Counted from the first letter of the stretch, positions 7,565 through 16,154 are shown. The stretch: DNA of 17,675 nt from Candidatus Auribacterota bacterium (GCA_016932965.1 JAFGBW010000149.1:1-17675); one strand, 5' to 3'. Numbers and translations are program-made. The notes: generated from the letters alone by a model not told the origin.

Positions 7565-7577
7565 GATCAATTCATTG
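7565..7577 (+). promoter_or_regulatory. IHF-like binding site
   Basis: G-ATCAA-TTCA-TTG fits the IHF core WATCAANNNNTTR with a single mismatch at the first base. Its centre lies about 64 bases upstream of the expected sigma-54 start. That is the usual place for IHF to bend DNA so that a distant activator can touch sigma-54 polymerase. The adjacent AT-rich stretch 7493-7527 would favour bending. Confidence 0.4.
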
Positions 7578-7608
7578 CATTTTGCTATATTTTTCATGGG
7601 TTACAATG

Positions 7609-7624
7609 AGGAACAATAATTGCT
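7609..7624 (+). promoter_or_regulatory. Sigma-54 (-24/-12) promoter of the pilin-like operon
   Basis: AGGAAC-AATAA-TTGCT matches TGGCAC-N5-TTGCW. The GG at 7610-7611 and GC at 7622-7623 have the obligatory ten-base spacing. Transcription would begin near 7635, giving a leader of about 37 nt before the TTG start at 7672. The neighbouring NtrC-class activator and the IHF-like site strengthen the call. Confidence 0.65.
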
Positions 7625-7657
7625 CTAATAAAATTCGATATAGCGATAATCTCAAAA

Positions 7658-7665
7658 GGGAGGAG
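7658..7665 (+). promoter_or_regulatory. Ribosome-binding site that fixes a TTG start
   Basis: GGGAGGAG lies six bases upstream of TTG at 7672-7674. This start makes an N-terminus of the correct length for a class III prepilin leader (13 residues). The earlier in-frame ATG at 7582 has no such site and lies upstream of the sigma-54 promoter, so it would not be on the transcript. Confidence 0.8.
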
Positions 7666-7671
7666 ACAGCC

Positions 7672-8682
7672 TTGATCCAGAAAATCAAAAAGAAAAGAAA
7701 AAAACTGGGAGTAACCCTGGTGGAGATCATGGTTGCTTCCGGTGTCTTTGCCATTGCCTATGCCGGTCTTTTGGTCGGCCAGCAGATGGCCCGTCAAAAA
7801 GTGGAGTATTCCCTGACCAGCTTTGTGATTCTTCAACATGCGCATGGACTTTTGGAAGCCATTCAGAGTTACGCTTATGAGGACCCCACCTACCCGCATA
7901 CTTCCAGCGACAGCGCGGATGCAACCGCGGCCTTTATCACCCATACGGCGAATTTAGGCGGCACCTATGATCCGAATAGCGGAGTGTATGATGCTTCTGA
8001 TACACTCAGAATTCCCCTGCCGGAGGAATCCCTTTCCATTGCCACCCATAACACCGTGGTTCCATCCACTGCCACCGCTCTCAATCCATTTCAAAGACAG
8101 GGTTTGAATCCGAACAGCTATCTCCTGGGCCCTGAAGATGATGATATCCGCTTTGACTCGCTTCCGCCTCTTTTCAAAATATCTGAGACGGAAAGGGCCC
8201 TGAATATATTCGGCAACGGTCAGGAAAAATATTATTTCATGAATGACGTGGATGATTTCGACGGATACAGGGAAACGATGGAAGTCCTTCCGGGGATCAC
8301 CGTCATCTTTGACGTTTCCGTCACAGGAGTCTTCCGGAATTCTCAGGATTATATATACATGGTCCGGAACGCAGGCCCTCCGGCAAGCGATGTCGGAACG
8401 GAAACCATCCCGCAGTCACGTTTTGGAGTCATGCAGCCAACCGTGGGGGCGGCGACCGGGTCCATCTCGATTGCTGATTTTCAGACGTTATTCCCCCTGA
8501 TAAATACTTCAGACAATCCAACGGATCAGGCTCAGCAGATGTGTTATGGATATTATAACCAGATGCTCATGAAAAAAATAACCGTGAAGGCAACCTGGAC
8601 TTATCCTGCCGGATCCAATCGGGTATTGACCCTGGTGATCGATGGAGGAAAAGTCAATCCAACAGGGGACGTATTAGCATGA
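7672..8682 (+). CDS. PilV-like prepilin-type N-methylation protein
   Basis: This is a probable minor (pseudo)pilin, inserted in the inner membrane and processed by prepilin peptidase. With the TTG start, the 336-residue product has a strongly basic leader (MIQKIKKKRKKLG). Next come the cleavage/methylation motif G13|VTLVE with Glu at +5 and a hydrophobic helix at about 14-38 (VEIMVASGVFAIAYAGLLVG). The rest is a large C-terminal domain with no recognised fold, longer than in most PilV/GspI proteins. It is first in a three-gene operon, overlaps the next gene by four bases (ATGA), and follows the sigma-54 promoter. The assignment to PilV rather than another minor pilin rests mainly on order (V-W-X). 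Confidence 0.85.
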   Translation: MIQKIKKKRKKLGVTLVEIMVASGVFAIAYAGLLVGQQMARQKVEYSLTSFVILQHAHGLLEAIQSYAYEDPTYPHTSSDSADATAAFITHTANLGGTYDPNSGVYDASDTLRIPLPEESLSIATHNTVVPSTATALNPFQRQGLNPNSYLLGPEDDDIRFDSLPPLFKISETERALNIFGNGQEKYYFMNDVDDFDGYRETMEVLPGITVIFDVSVTGVFRNSQDYIYMVRNAGPPASDVGTETIPQSRFGVMQPTVGAATGSISIADFQTLFPLINTSDNPTDQAQQMCYGYYNQMLMKKITVKATWTYPAGSNRVLTLVIDGGKVNPTGDVLA

Positions 8683-9329
8683 AAACAAAAAATCAATCCG
8701 GTTTTACCATGGCGGAAATGATGATCAGTCTGGGCATTTTTACGATCATTTCTGCCGGAATCATTACAGGCGCCATGCAGATCAGTAAAAACATTGAAAA
8801 AACCAGAAACTATGTCATGGCCCGGGAAAGGCTGGCCTCTTTTGTCCAGGGGGCATACAGCTTTGTGAACCGTTCTCCGGCAGCTTTTTTCTGGGACTCG
8901 GACATCTCCGCGGAAATGGATTACATCAATAAATTCCCCGCCCTGCCCGCTGCGTCTCCCATGCTGGACACGATCTTTTTCATTAGAAACGACACCTCCG
9001 GCAACATCGCCCGGATGGTTTTTGATCCTGCCGCAAGGACAATCAGCTGGTTCAGCGCCACAGGTTCGCCGGCCCAGGTCATGATCAGAAATGTCCTTCG
9101 CATCGATTATGTCAGTGACGCCAGTCCGGGAACTCAGTCGGTGTTTCGTTTTCCCCATCGTGCAGACCTGTATACCCCGGCCAGTTATCCCCCGACAAAC
9201 CCCAATTTCAATTCGCCTAATTTTATCGTGATTCAATTCAGGCAGTTGATTGCGGCTCCGACCAGTATTAATCCTAATCCCATAACCATACCGGTTCGGT
9301 TGATGTTACAACTCAATACCATCACCTGA
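8679..9329 (+). CDS. PilW-like prepilin-type protein
   Basis: This is a probable minor pilin of a type IV pilus or type II secretion-like pseudopilus. In 216 residues the leader MKTKNQSG is followed by FTMAE (cleavage after G8, Glu at +5) and a hydrophobic helix at about 9-30 containing MMISLGIFTIISAGIITGA. The C-terminal domain has the mixed-strand look of PilW/GspJ proteins, with a late hydrophobic strand (NFIVIQF) and a final PVRLMLQL strand. The ATG overlaps the previous stop codon, and a GGGGA lies about ten bases upstream inside the preceding gene. It is therefore translationally coupled. It is the middle gene of the pilin-like operon. Confidence 0.85.
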   Translation: MKTKNQSGFTMAEMMISLGIFTIISAGIITGAMQISKNIEKTRNYVMARERLASFVQGAYSFVNRSPAAFFWDSDISAEMDYINKFPALPAASPMLDTIFFIRNDTSGNIARMVFDPAARTISWFSATGSPAQVMIRNVLRIDYVSDASPGTQSVFRFPHRADLYTPASYPPTNPNFNSPNFIVIQFRQLIAAPTSINPNPITIPVRLMLQLNTIT

Positions 9330-9345
9330 ACCTGAAGGAGGTCCA

Positions 9346-12300
9346 ATGAATAAATCCAAACAAGCCCTGTTTAAAAGGGGAAATATACTGGTAGTCACAC
9401 TTGTGGCTGTTGTGATCGGAGGTATGGTTGTCGGAAGTCTCATGAAATTCGTGGCCATGGACAATTTCTCCGTTGAAAAGGAAATCGGTCATGTCAAAAG
9501 CAGTGAAGCGTTGAAACTCAGCATGCAGCTTTATAATACCACAGTGGCCAATCAAACCACCGCGGTGACTCAAACCGTCATTGACCGGCTGACTCAGCTG
9601 ATCGGCGGAGGGGGAATTTCAAAACCGATTTTCGGCAGCAGCTCAGGCGGAACCCAATCCTCAGTTCCCGGGTTCAATCAATTTTCTGTCTTGTGGAATG
9701 ATTCCCAGGTCGTCTCCACAACGGCCCTGACTCCGCCGGCAGCGGACGATCCCACTGGTTTCTGGTATTATCCGGGCACGGCCACAGCCACAGTGGTTGC
9801 CACCCATACAGGCCAGGATGTTCCCGCGGTCAGAAACGGCAGCAAGGCCATGGTCAGTTCAGGAAACACATTGAGAACCATTCCGGCCTTCAGCATGCTT
9901 TCCTTTTACGACAGGGACTGGGAGGTTTCAGCGCATTATGAAAGCGCACAATTGATCGGCCGCATTCACTCAAACGGCAATATTTATCTGGACTGCCGTG
10001 ACCAGGGTAACGACCGTGTGCGGTTTCACGGCCAGCAGAATTATCCCATCCTTTCATCCACCAAACAGGTTTTCAGAAGAGGCCGGAACGGCGCTACGTC
10101 CTGGTATAAATTCGGAACGATTCCAAACAATCAGGGTCTTAATTTTTATGAATACAGCCAGGCGGTCTTTGAGTCAGTGATCAATTATAATCAGATGACC
10201 GGTCTGGGTGATTTTAACTATACGGATTACGTCGGATCCGCCATTTTTGCCAAGGACATGACTCCGGATTATACCAACTATGAAACAGGAGCCGTCACCA
10301 CGGACTCCAGCCCGAGTGAATGGGTCGCCCGCCGTTTCGGCGGTTCCGGAACAAACTTCGGCTACGTGTTTAACGGAACCCGCTCGACGAACCCGGGACT
10401 GACTCCCAATACGCCCAATACCAATGATTTCATGGCCCCGACAACCACCGGAGGAAGCGTGGCTGTTGTGCAGAGTGCAATCCCCCGGCTGAGCCCGCCG
10501 GTGGCCATCAATCCGTACCAGTATATTGAAGACACGCAATTCTACGATACTCCGGACACCATCCCTCAACCCGGAGTGTTCACCAATTACCAGGCGGATG
10601 CGTCTAGCGGAGGCAAGGTGGCGGCTTTGGCGTATAATTCCATTGCCCCCCTGGTCATCCGTGACGGAGTGGCTTATTACAGGAACACGCCGGGCGGTAC
10701 CCTGCAGCCGGTCATGAATCTGATTGCGGGTAATTCAGAAACACTTTATCCGGATGACACTCATCCCGCCGCATGCCGGTACGGTGATCTGAGATGGTAC
10801 GGCCATTTCGGGCAAAATGACGCAATACCTGCTTCTCCGTCCAACCCGGACCGGTGGCATTTTCCCATCCGGAGTGTCACGCTTAATACAACAACAGATG
10901 CAAACAATGCTGGAGACGGTACAACTTCCGCTGAAGGAACCGCGGTTCCTTTTACTTATAACTCAACCACTGTCTTAAATCCGGTCAATGACGGAATCCG
11001 GGACCTTGCCGGAAGCGTCGTGCCGACAACCTGGATCACGCGTTCCAGGGAAATCAGGGACAATAGTACCGGAAATGGAATTGCAGGATATCCGCCATGT
11101 AATACCAGTGCACCGGCTGATGCTTCAACCGGCTCCGGCGTCGGAATGTGGTATGCCTCCTACAACACCATTGATACCAACAACAATGAACGGTACGATC
11201 CGGTGAGAGTGGCATACAACCTGGTCAAGGATGAAGTCCGGCGCATGCACAATAACAGCCATGCGTATACTTCCCGCATGGGACTGGCGGACATCGGCGG
11301 GGGAGTCATGAGGATGAAAATGCTGAACGCGAACGGCAGTTATCCAGGCAACAACGTGGCCCCGAATGTCTGGGGGGCAGGAAGTATGCCGGATGCAGCC
11401 GGAGTGGATTATGACAATATAGACGTGGATAATAACGATACAACTGACATCGATTATTCTGCTTTCTGGAATGATGACGGCGGCCGTCAGACCGGATTTC
11501 AATACCTTCGTCTGAATATCACCGCCTCTGCGAATGCCCCCCGTATTTATAACATTTCTTATGGCAGCGCCACCACCTCGTTAGGAAGCCCGGCGCTTCC
11601 CATGACTGCAGATACGGCCCCTTTTCCCCAGGAAACAACAGCCTCCAGTGTCAACTCGACTTATGCCGCTTACAGGGCTTTTGACAGCAATACAACCGGC
11701 ACGGACTGGAGACCCACTGCTGCGGGAGCTTCATGGATTACTGTCAAACTGGGTATCGCAATCAATCCCACTACCGTGACGATACGGCTGAGCGGGACAA
11801 GCTATGGCCCCAGCTCTTTTACCATCCAGGGAAGCAATACAGGAGCCTTCACCGGAGAAGAAGTGCTCCTGGGCACCTTCAACAGCGTCACCTGGTCGAG
11901 TACCCTGCAAACCTTTAATCTTCCCGGATCTAATCCGCTTTCCCTGTATAACGGATTTTCTCCTGACGAATATTTTTATTCCTACCGGCGGGACCAGAAC
12001 TCCACGAATACCAATGCCTCCAGGGGGGAAATCTATCTCGGACCCGTGAGGGATTCGACCGCCCGTGTCGAACTGTTCCCCATCCGGCATGATTCCCTTT
12101 GTACAAGCGGGACTGCTTACTCTCCCATGACAAACTGGTTTGTCTACAAATCCACGCTTCCCCTGTGTGACCGGAGCGTTCCCATGCCGGAGAGCTACAA
12201 CGCCCTGAATTACCCTTTGACAGGAAATTCCACAACAAATCTATGCAGAAACAGCTTCGGCTTTGCCGGAACCCCGGACGGCTTTCACAACTATTATCTC

Positions 12301-13926
12301 CTTTTGAACAATGCTCCTGAGATCCTGGCCCGAGTTTCCACATCCGGCCAGACTTTTGAAACCGACAATACCGGCGGATTTTATTATTACGGAGGGGATA
12401 ACGGAGGCTATTACGGAGTGGACAATCTCTGCATGATTGACGCCCAGGAAAAAAAGATCGTGGTGTTCACGGAAATCGATCTGTCCGAGCTCACTCCTGA
12501 ATGCTTTACTTTTAACGGGCTGGACACAGCCTGGGGATTTAATTTCAACAACAACACGGCCACGGCCACAGCCAATACCTTACAAAATCTCATATACGTG
12601 GTGAATACCACCATGGGGAATAATTTTTTTGGAAAACGCGTGCATTGCGGGGCTGTGCGCCTGAAACGAGGAGCAGTGATTCAGTTTCCTTTGGCAGTAG
12701 GCTCACCAAACGCCATTCATATCTGGGGTGATTATAACTGTCCGGGTTATTGGCATCATGGCATGGACAGCGGATATTATTCTGTTTCCTACGCGGTCCC
12801 CACTACCCGGGAACATGATTCGGCAACAACCGTTACCACCCAGCGCTGCGCTCTTTACGGGGACACGATATACGCCTATGAAACCAACTGGATTCGTCTG
12901 GATAAGAGTGATTCAAGCCGCGATCAGATAACGGACAGGTATTACGGCACCATGATCAACACCATCGGCATGCGTGGCGACCAGAACATCTGTTATGACC
13001 ATAAATTATGGTGGGAGGACGACGGAATGAGAAGGGCCGGACAGGAGGGGATAACCGGCTCTGCGAATCTTTCGAACCGGGGAGCCCAATTGTTCATCAA
13101 TTATCATGAAATGCTTTTTGATATCGTCAACAATGATTATTTTTCGTTAGACGCTTCCTGGGGAGATTCTCCGGGATCCACCACCAATAACCGCAGATCC
13201 TCCAACCAGATCTGGAAGCACGCGGCCCAGGGCATCAATGCCGCCATGATGTACGGGAACGTTGAATCCAGACTCCCCAGCTTTTTCTGGGCTTCGGATG
13301 TCAGCGTCCTTCCGGCCTGTCCTGCTTCCGTGAGTCTATTAGACTGGTACATGAGCTGGATTCCAAGAACCCGGTGGATTGAAGCTGAACGCAACCAGAT
13401 GAGAAATGACATGCCGAACACCATGACTAACGGCGGATTCAATCCTTCCACTGTGAATGCCGCTTATATTAATGCCAATTTATCTCCTTCCAATTATCTG
13501 GGAACCACCTTCGGCAACTCGATTCCCAGCGGAGCGGGGTCCGGCCCCTCATCCGCCAGCGTGCAATGGGAAAACTGCAAATTGAAATTCTCCGGAGGCG
13601 GATTTTTGTTTGATATCCGCGTGCTCACAAACCAGACGTTTAATCTTCAGGAATGGAATTCCAATTCCGCCTCGGCTCCGGGAGGAAGAACTTTCACGGG
13701 ACAGGAATTCGGCAGGAATATCCGGGGATCTTTTGCCTGTCTTTTTGACTGCCGCCAGAATACGCACGGCTGGAACACAACGTTGGTTGGAAGCGAAGGC
13801 CACCAGCTTTTCTACTCTTATAATATTGATTACAATAATTCTGACAACCTGCCGCCGGGAACGCCCATGACTACCAATGTTCCGCCTACCCAGTACGCGC
13901 TGCAGGGAACCAAGTGGACGTATTGA
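9346..13926 (+). CDS. Giant PilX-like protein with discoidin domain (1526 aa)
   Basis: This is a candidate pilus-tip or surface adhesin. The N-terminus matches PilX/GspK-type minor pilins: basic leader, RG at 11-12, hydrophobic helix about 13-34 (NILVVTLVAVVIGGMVVG), then a long amphipathic helix. There is no Glu at +5. RIHSNGNIYL (206-215) recalls the HTNG-like motif of PilX/DUF4900-type proteins. Residues about 765-870 look like an F5/8 type C (discoidin) domain: YRAFDSNTTGTDWRP, then SWITVKLG, a TVTIRLSG strand and SFTIQGSN. Asp/Asn-rich stretches at 608-618 and 692-702 could bind Ca2+. The remainder (about 890-1526) is rich in Asn, Tyr, Gly and Thr and unrecognised. AAGGAGG precedes the ATG by four bases, and the gene starts 16 bases after pilW-like. 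Ordinary PilX is about 170-200 residues, so this is an extreme enlargement. Confidence 0.85.
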   Translation: MNKSKQALFKRGNILVVTLVAVVIGGMVVGSLMKFVAMDNFSVEKEIGHVKSSEALKLSMQLYNTTVANQTTAVTQTVIDRLTQLIGGGGISKPIFGSSSGGTQSSVPGFNQFSVLWNDSQVVSTTALTPPAADDPTGFWYYPGTATATVVATHTGQDVPAVRNGSKAMVSSGNTLRTIPAFSMLSFYDRDWEVSAHYESAQLIGRIHSNGNIYLDCRDQGNDRVRFHGQQNYPILSSTKQVFRRGRNGATSWYKFGTIPNNQGLNFYEYSQAVFESVINYNQMTGLGDFNYTDYVGSAIFAKDMTPDYTNYETGAVTTDSSPSEWVARRFGGSGTNFGYVFNGTRSTNPGLTPNTPNTNDFMAPTTTGGSVAVVQSAIPRLSPPVAINPYQYIEDTQFYDTPDTIPQPGVFTNYQADASSGGKVAALAYNSIAPLVIRDGVAYYRNTPGGTLQPVMNLIAGNSETLYPDDTHPAACRYGDLRWYGHFGQNDAIPASPSNPDRWHFPIRSVTLNTTTDANNAGDGTTSAEGTAVPFTYNSTTVLNPVNDGIRDLAGSVVPTTWITRSREIRDNSTGNGIAGYPPCNTSAPADASTGSGVGMWYASYNTIDTNNNERYDPVRVAYNLVKDEVRRMHNNSHAYTSRMGLADIGGGVMRMKMLNANGSYPGNNVAPNVWGAGSMPDAAGVDYDNIDVDNNDTTDIDYSAFWNDDGGRQTGFQYLRLNITASANAPRIYNISYGSATTSLGSPALPMTADTAPFPQETTASSVNSTYAAYRAFDSNTTGTDWRPTAAGASWITVKLGIAINPTTVTIRLSGTSYGPSSFTIQGSNTGAFTGEEVLLGTFNSVTWSSTLQTFNLPGSNPLSLYNGFSPDEYFYSYRRDQNSTNTNASRGEIYLGPVRDSTARVELFPIRHDSLCTSGTAYSPMTNWFVYKSTLPLCDRSVPMPESYNALNYPLTGNSTTNLCRNSFGFAGTPDGFHNYYLLLNNAPEILARVSTSGQTFETDNTGGFYYYGGDNGGYYGVDNLCMIDAQEKKIVVFTEIDLSELTPECFTFNGLDTAWGFNFNNNTATATANTLQNLIYVVNTTMGNNFFGKRVHCGAVRLKRGAVIQFPLAVGSPNAIHIWGDYNCPGYWHHGMDSGYYSVSYAVPTTREHDSATTVTTQRCALYGDTIYAYETNWIRLDKSDSSRDQITDRYYGTMINTIGMRGDQNICYDHKLWWEDDGMRRAGQEGITGSANLSNRGAQLFINYHEMLFDIVNNDYFSLDASWGDSPGSTTNNRRSSNQIWKHAAQGINAAMMYGNVESRLPSFFWASDVSVLPACPASVSLLDWYMSWIPRTRWIEAERNQMRNDMPNTMTNGGFNPSTVNAAYINANLSPSNYLGTTFGNSIPSGAGSGPSSASVQWENCKLKFSGGGFLFDIRVLTNQTFNLQEWNSNSASAPGGRTFTGQEFGRNIRGSFACLFDCRQNTHGWNTTLVGSEGHQLFYSYNIDYNNSDNLPPGTPMTTNVPPTQYALQGTKWTY

Positions 13927-13933
13927 TGAAAAG

Positions 13934-13957
13934 AATGGAGAATTAAGAATTGAGAAT
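13934..13957 (+). repeat. Heptamer repeat copy
   Basis: The 7-bp phase holds across AATGGAG, AATTAAG, AATTGAG and AAT, starting eight bases after the stop codon of the giant PilX-like gene. A short GC hairpin (ACTCCC 13969-13974 with GGGAGT 13988-13993) follows without a T tract. Confidence 0.7.
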
Positions 13958-14092
13958 GGAAAATAATGACTCCCGCAGAGGGGGGATGGGAGTTAAGTTA
14001 AAAGCAATTTCATCATTCGAACTCATAACTCTTTATATCATCCGGGGGAAATAAATTTCTCACTCTGAGCGTCAGCGAAGAAGCTTATTCCT

Positions 14093-14122
14093 TTCGTGTG
14101 ATTCGTGTATTTCGTGGTAAAA
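14093..14122 (+). repeat. Nonamer repeat (TTCGTGNNN)x3
   Basis: TTCGTG recurs at 14093, 14102 and 14111, exactly nine bases apart, and ends in TTCGTGGTAAAA. A related 9-bp-period repeat, also ending in CGTGGTAAAA but inverted, lies at 16123-16146. The two bracket the glycosyltransferase gene. Confidence 0.7.
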
Positions 14123-14167
14123 AATCCCTTCATTCCCTGATAGATGAAATGCGAGCCGATAATCATT

Positions 14168-16012
14168 TCAACTCTCCACGGAAGGAGCTAACAGACTCAA
14201 TTGTTTGCTTGTCCGGATCAGGGCATGGCGCAGATCCTCGTTTTCCGGATGAAGACGTACCCCTTTTTGTAAGGCCCTCAGCGAATCACCCCATTCCCCT
14301 GATCTCTGTTCACATTCGGCGAGCAAGAGAAAAATTTCCGGCCTGTCCGGAATTTTAAAGGCCGCCATTTTTCCGATGAGAAGCGCTTTTTCATGATCTT
14401 TCAGCCTGAGCATGATCCTAATCTGGTCTAAAAGCGCCTGAGAGGATTCCTGTTTGTCCTTGTCAGGCACGGCGGAATAATAAAAAGAGGCTCTCTGATA
14501 ATCGCATTTGGCCAGATAGAGATTCCCGCAAACACGGTTCAAGTAGGCCGCATCCGGATGCCTTTTCAGCGTTTCACTGACGCGCTGGAGTGCCTCATCC
14601 AGTTTGTTTTCCTGAATCAGCGAGCGGACAACACAGTAAACCGCGTAAGGATCATGAGGATCGTTTTCCAGAATTTTTTTCGCGGCGGAAAGAATTTTTT
14701 CAGCAGGATTTCCGTTGTCAACCTGAAATTTTAAATAACCGTGCAGATACCATCCCCTGCTTTGAAAAGAACGGGGGTCTCGTTTCATTGAGGCTTCTAA
14801 AAGTTTCATCGGATTTTTCCAGAGCGTTAATTGACTGCGTGAAACCATTCCTAAAAGAATAATCACGATCAGCCAGAACAGGATAAAAAGCCTTCTGGCA
14901 GAAAAAACACGCCTGGTAAAATTGACCAGCAAAATGGCAGCGGCAGCCAGGGGGACATAAAGATAGCGGTCATTCAGCCAGGTCGGCATGGCTATAACCG
15001 TTGAAACAGGCGCCAGTCCTATGCCTATCCAGAAAATCCAGTAAGCCACAGGCGATTTTCTGCGGTATCCGAAGTAAAAACAGGTGATTATCCCCAATAG
15101 AACCATCCCGCCGAAAAGGACTTTAGGGTGGAGAAAAAAGACGGCAGTTTCGGGCAGATAACTGATGCTGAGTGAAACCGGCCAGAAAATATTTTTAACA
15201 TAGTACCAGGGGAGGGTGAGGGCGGTGAGAATGCGTTCAGTAAGGGTATAGGAAAGGGGAAGAAAAAATGCTTTTTCTCTGGACAGGTAATGAAGGGTCA
15301 TGGAAAGGGAGAAAAAGGAAATGGCCAGGCCGATTCCGGTCAAAAGACGGGTCTTTGCTGATCTTCCTATGAGGTGTGAAGGAGCGGCGTCAGGAGAGGA
15401 GCTGTTTGTGACCCGAATCAGGAACGCTTCCAGAAACCATAACAAAGGGGCCAGGAGCAGAAGGGGTTTGGATAATACTGATAAAAGATGAAAGACAACA
15501 GCCAGTCCTCCCTGCAGGAGCTTTGAGCTTTTCAAAAAAGATTTCCAATAATGGCATCCGATCAGAAAAAACAGGAAACACAAAAGAGTTTTTCTTTCTG
15601 ATATCCAGGCCACGGACTCGATTTGCACGGGATGCACGGCAAAAAAAAGTGAGGCAATAAAAGCAGTCAATAAATCCTGGTCTGACCGTTTGAAAAGATA
15701 AAAGACAAGATAAATATTTGTGAGATGAAGAATACAATTGGTGAGATGATATCCAAATGGGCCTCCCTTCCATATCAAATAATCAAGACCAAATGACAAA
15801 GTGGTCAACGGTGTCCAGAGGATGTAAAAACCGCGCGTGAAAAGGGAAAACAAGTTTCCGGAAAAAAGATGACGGATGCATTCATTCTGCTGAACATAAT
15901 AAAAGTCATCCACCCAGAAAAAACCGTACTCAAGGCTGGGCCAGAACAGATAAAGGGTCAGGCACGCTGCTATCCCTGCGAACGGAATTTTATTCATGGA
16001 TGAATTTTTCAT
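14168..16012 (-). CDS. TMTC-like GT-C membrane glycosyltransferase with C-terminal TPRs
   Basis: This is a probable inner-membrane glycosyltransferase that transfers a sugar from a lipid-phosphate donor to an acceptor outside the cytoplasm. The 614 residues show about ten hydrophobic segments up to residue 392, then a soluble TPR-like tail (about 405-600). The first external loop carries the acidic pair D35-D36 in FWVDDFYYV, the usual catalytic position in GT-C/PMT-ArnT folds. HPVQIESVAWISERKTLL (127-144) and NDRYLYVPLA (347-356) are signature stretches of the TMTC/DUF1736 family. At least four TPR-type helix pairs follow. ATG 16012 is used here; M6 (15997) is an alternative, and neither has a clear ribosome-binding site. 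It is transcribed alone, convergent with the pilin-like operon. Modification of surface proteins or pilins is a reasonable guess from context only. Confidence 0.85.
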   Translation of the reverse strand: MKNSSMNKIPFAGIAACLTLYLFWPSLEYGFFWVDDFYYVQQNECIRHLFSGNLFSLFTRGFYILWTPLTTLSFGLDYLIWKGGPFGYHLTNCILHLTNIYLVFYLFKRSDQDLLTAFIASLFFAVHPVQIESVAWISERKTLLCFLFFLIGCHYWKSFLKSSKLLQGGLAVVFHLLSVLSKPLLLLAPLLWFLEAFLIRVTNSSSPDAAPSHLIGRSAKTRLLTGIGLAISFFSLSMTLHYLSREKAFFLPLSYTLTERILTALTLPWYYVKNIFWPVSLSISYLPETAVFFLHPKVLFGGMVLLGIITCFYFGYRRKSPVAYWIFWIGIGLAPVSTVIAMPTWLNDRYLYVPLAAAAILLVNFTRRVFSARRLFILFWLIVIILLGMVSRSQLTLWKNPMKLLEASMKRDPRSFQSRGWYLHGYLKFQVDNGNPAEKILSAAKKILENDPHDPYAVYCVVRSLIQENKLDEALQRVSETLKRHPDAAYLNRVCGNLYLAKCDYQRASFYYSAVPDKDKQESSQALLDQIRIMLRLKDHEKALLIGKMAAFKIPDRPEIFLLLAECEQRSGEWGDSLRALQKGVRLHPENEDLRHALIRTSKQLSLLAPSVES

Positions 16013-16128
16013 GCGTTTGTCTGTTTCAGATTTTTATCTTATCACATTTTAATAAATTCGTTAAACCATCGCAGGATTTGGACTAGTCAAGTTTGACAAT
16101 TTCGGAAGTATTAAAAAAGAAATATTTT

Positions 16129-16146
16129 ACCACGGAGGCCACGGAG
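16129..16146 (-). repeat. Nonamer repeat, inverted copy (CTCCGTGGN)x2
   Basis: On the minus strand the sequence reads CTCCGTGGC, CTCCGTGGT, then AAAATATT. It shares the 9-bp period and the terminal CGTGGTAAAA with the repeat at 14093-14122, which lies on the other side of the glycosyltransferase gene in opposite orientation. Confidence 0.65.
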
Positions 16147-16154
16147 GGGGGAAG

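Noticed and set aside
7582-7671. In-frame ATG at 7582 as start of the PilV-like gene
   Set aside because: It would add 30 residues before the prepilin leader, has no ribosome-binding site, and lies upstream of the sigma-54 promoter. TTG at 7672 has GGGAGGAG six bases ahead.
8601-9236. 211-codon minus-strand ORF
   Set aside because: It is antisense to the PilW-like gene and the end of the PilV-like gene, both with clear prepilin motifs; its translation has no recognisable domain.
13969-13993. Terminator after the giant PilX-like gene (ACTCCC/GGGAGT)
   Set aside because: Only six pairs with a 13-base loop and no T tract; too weak to call.
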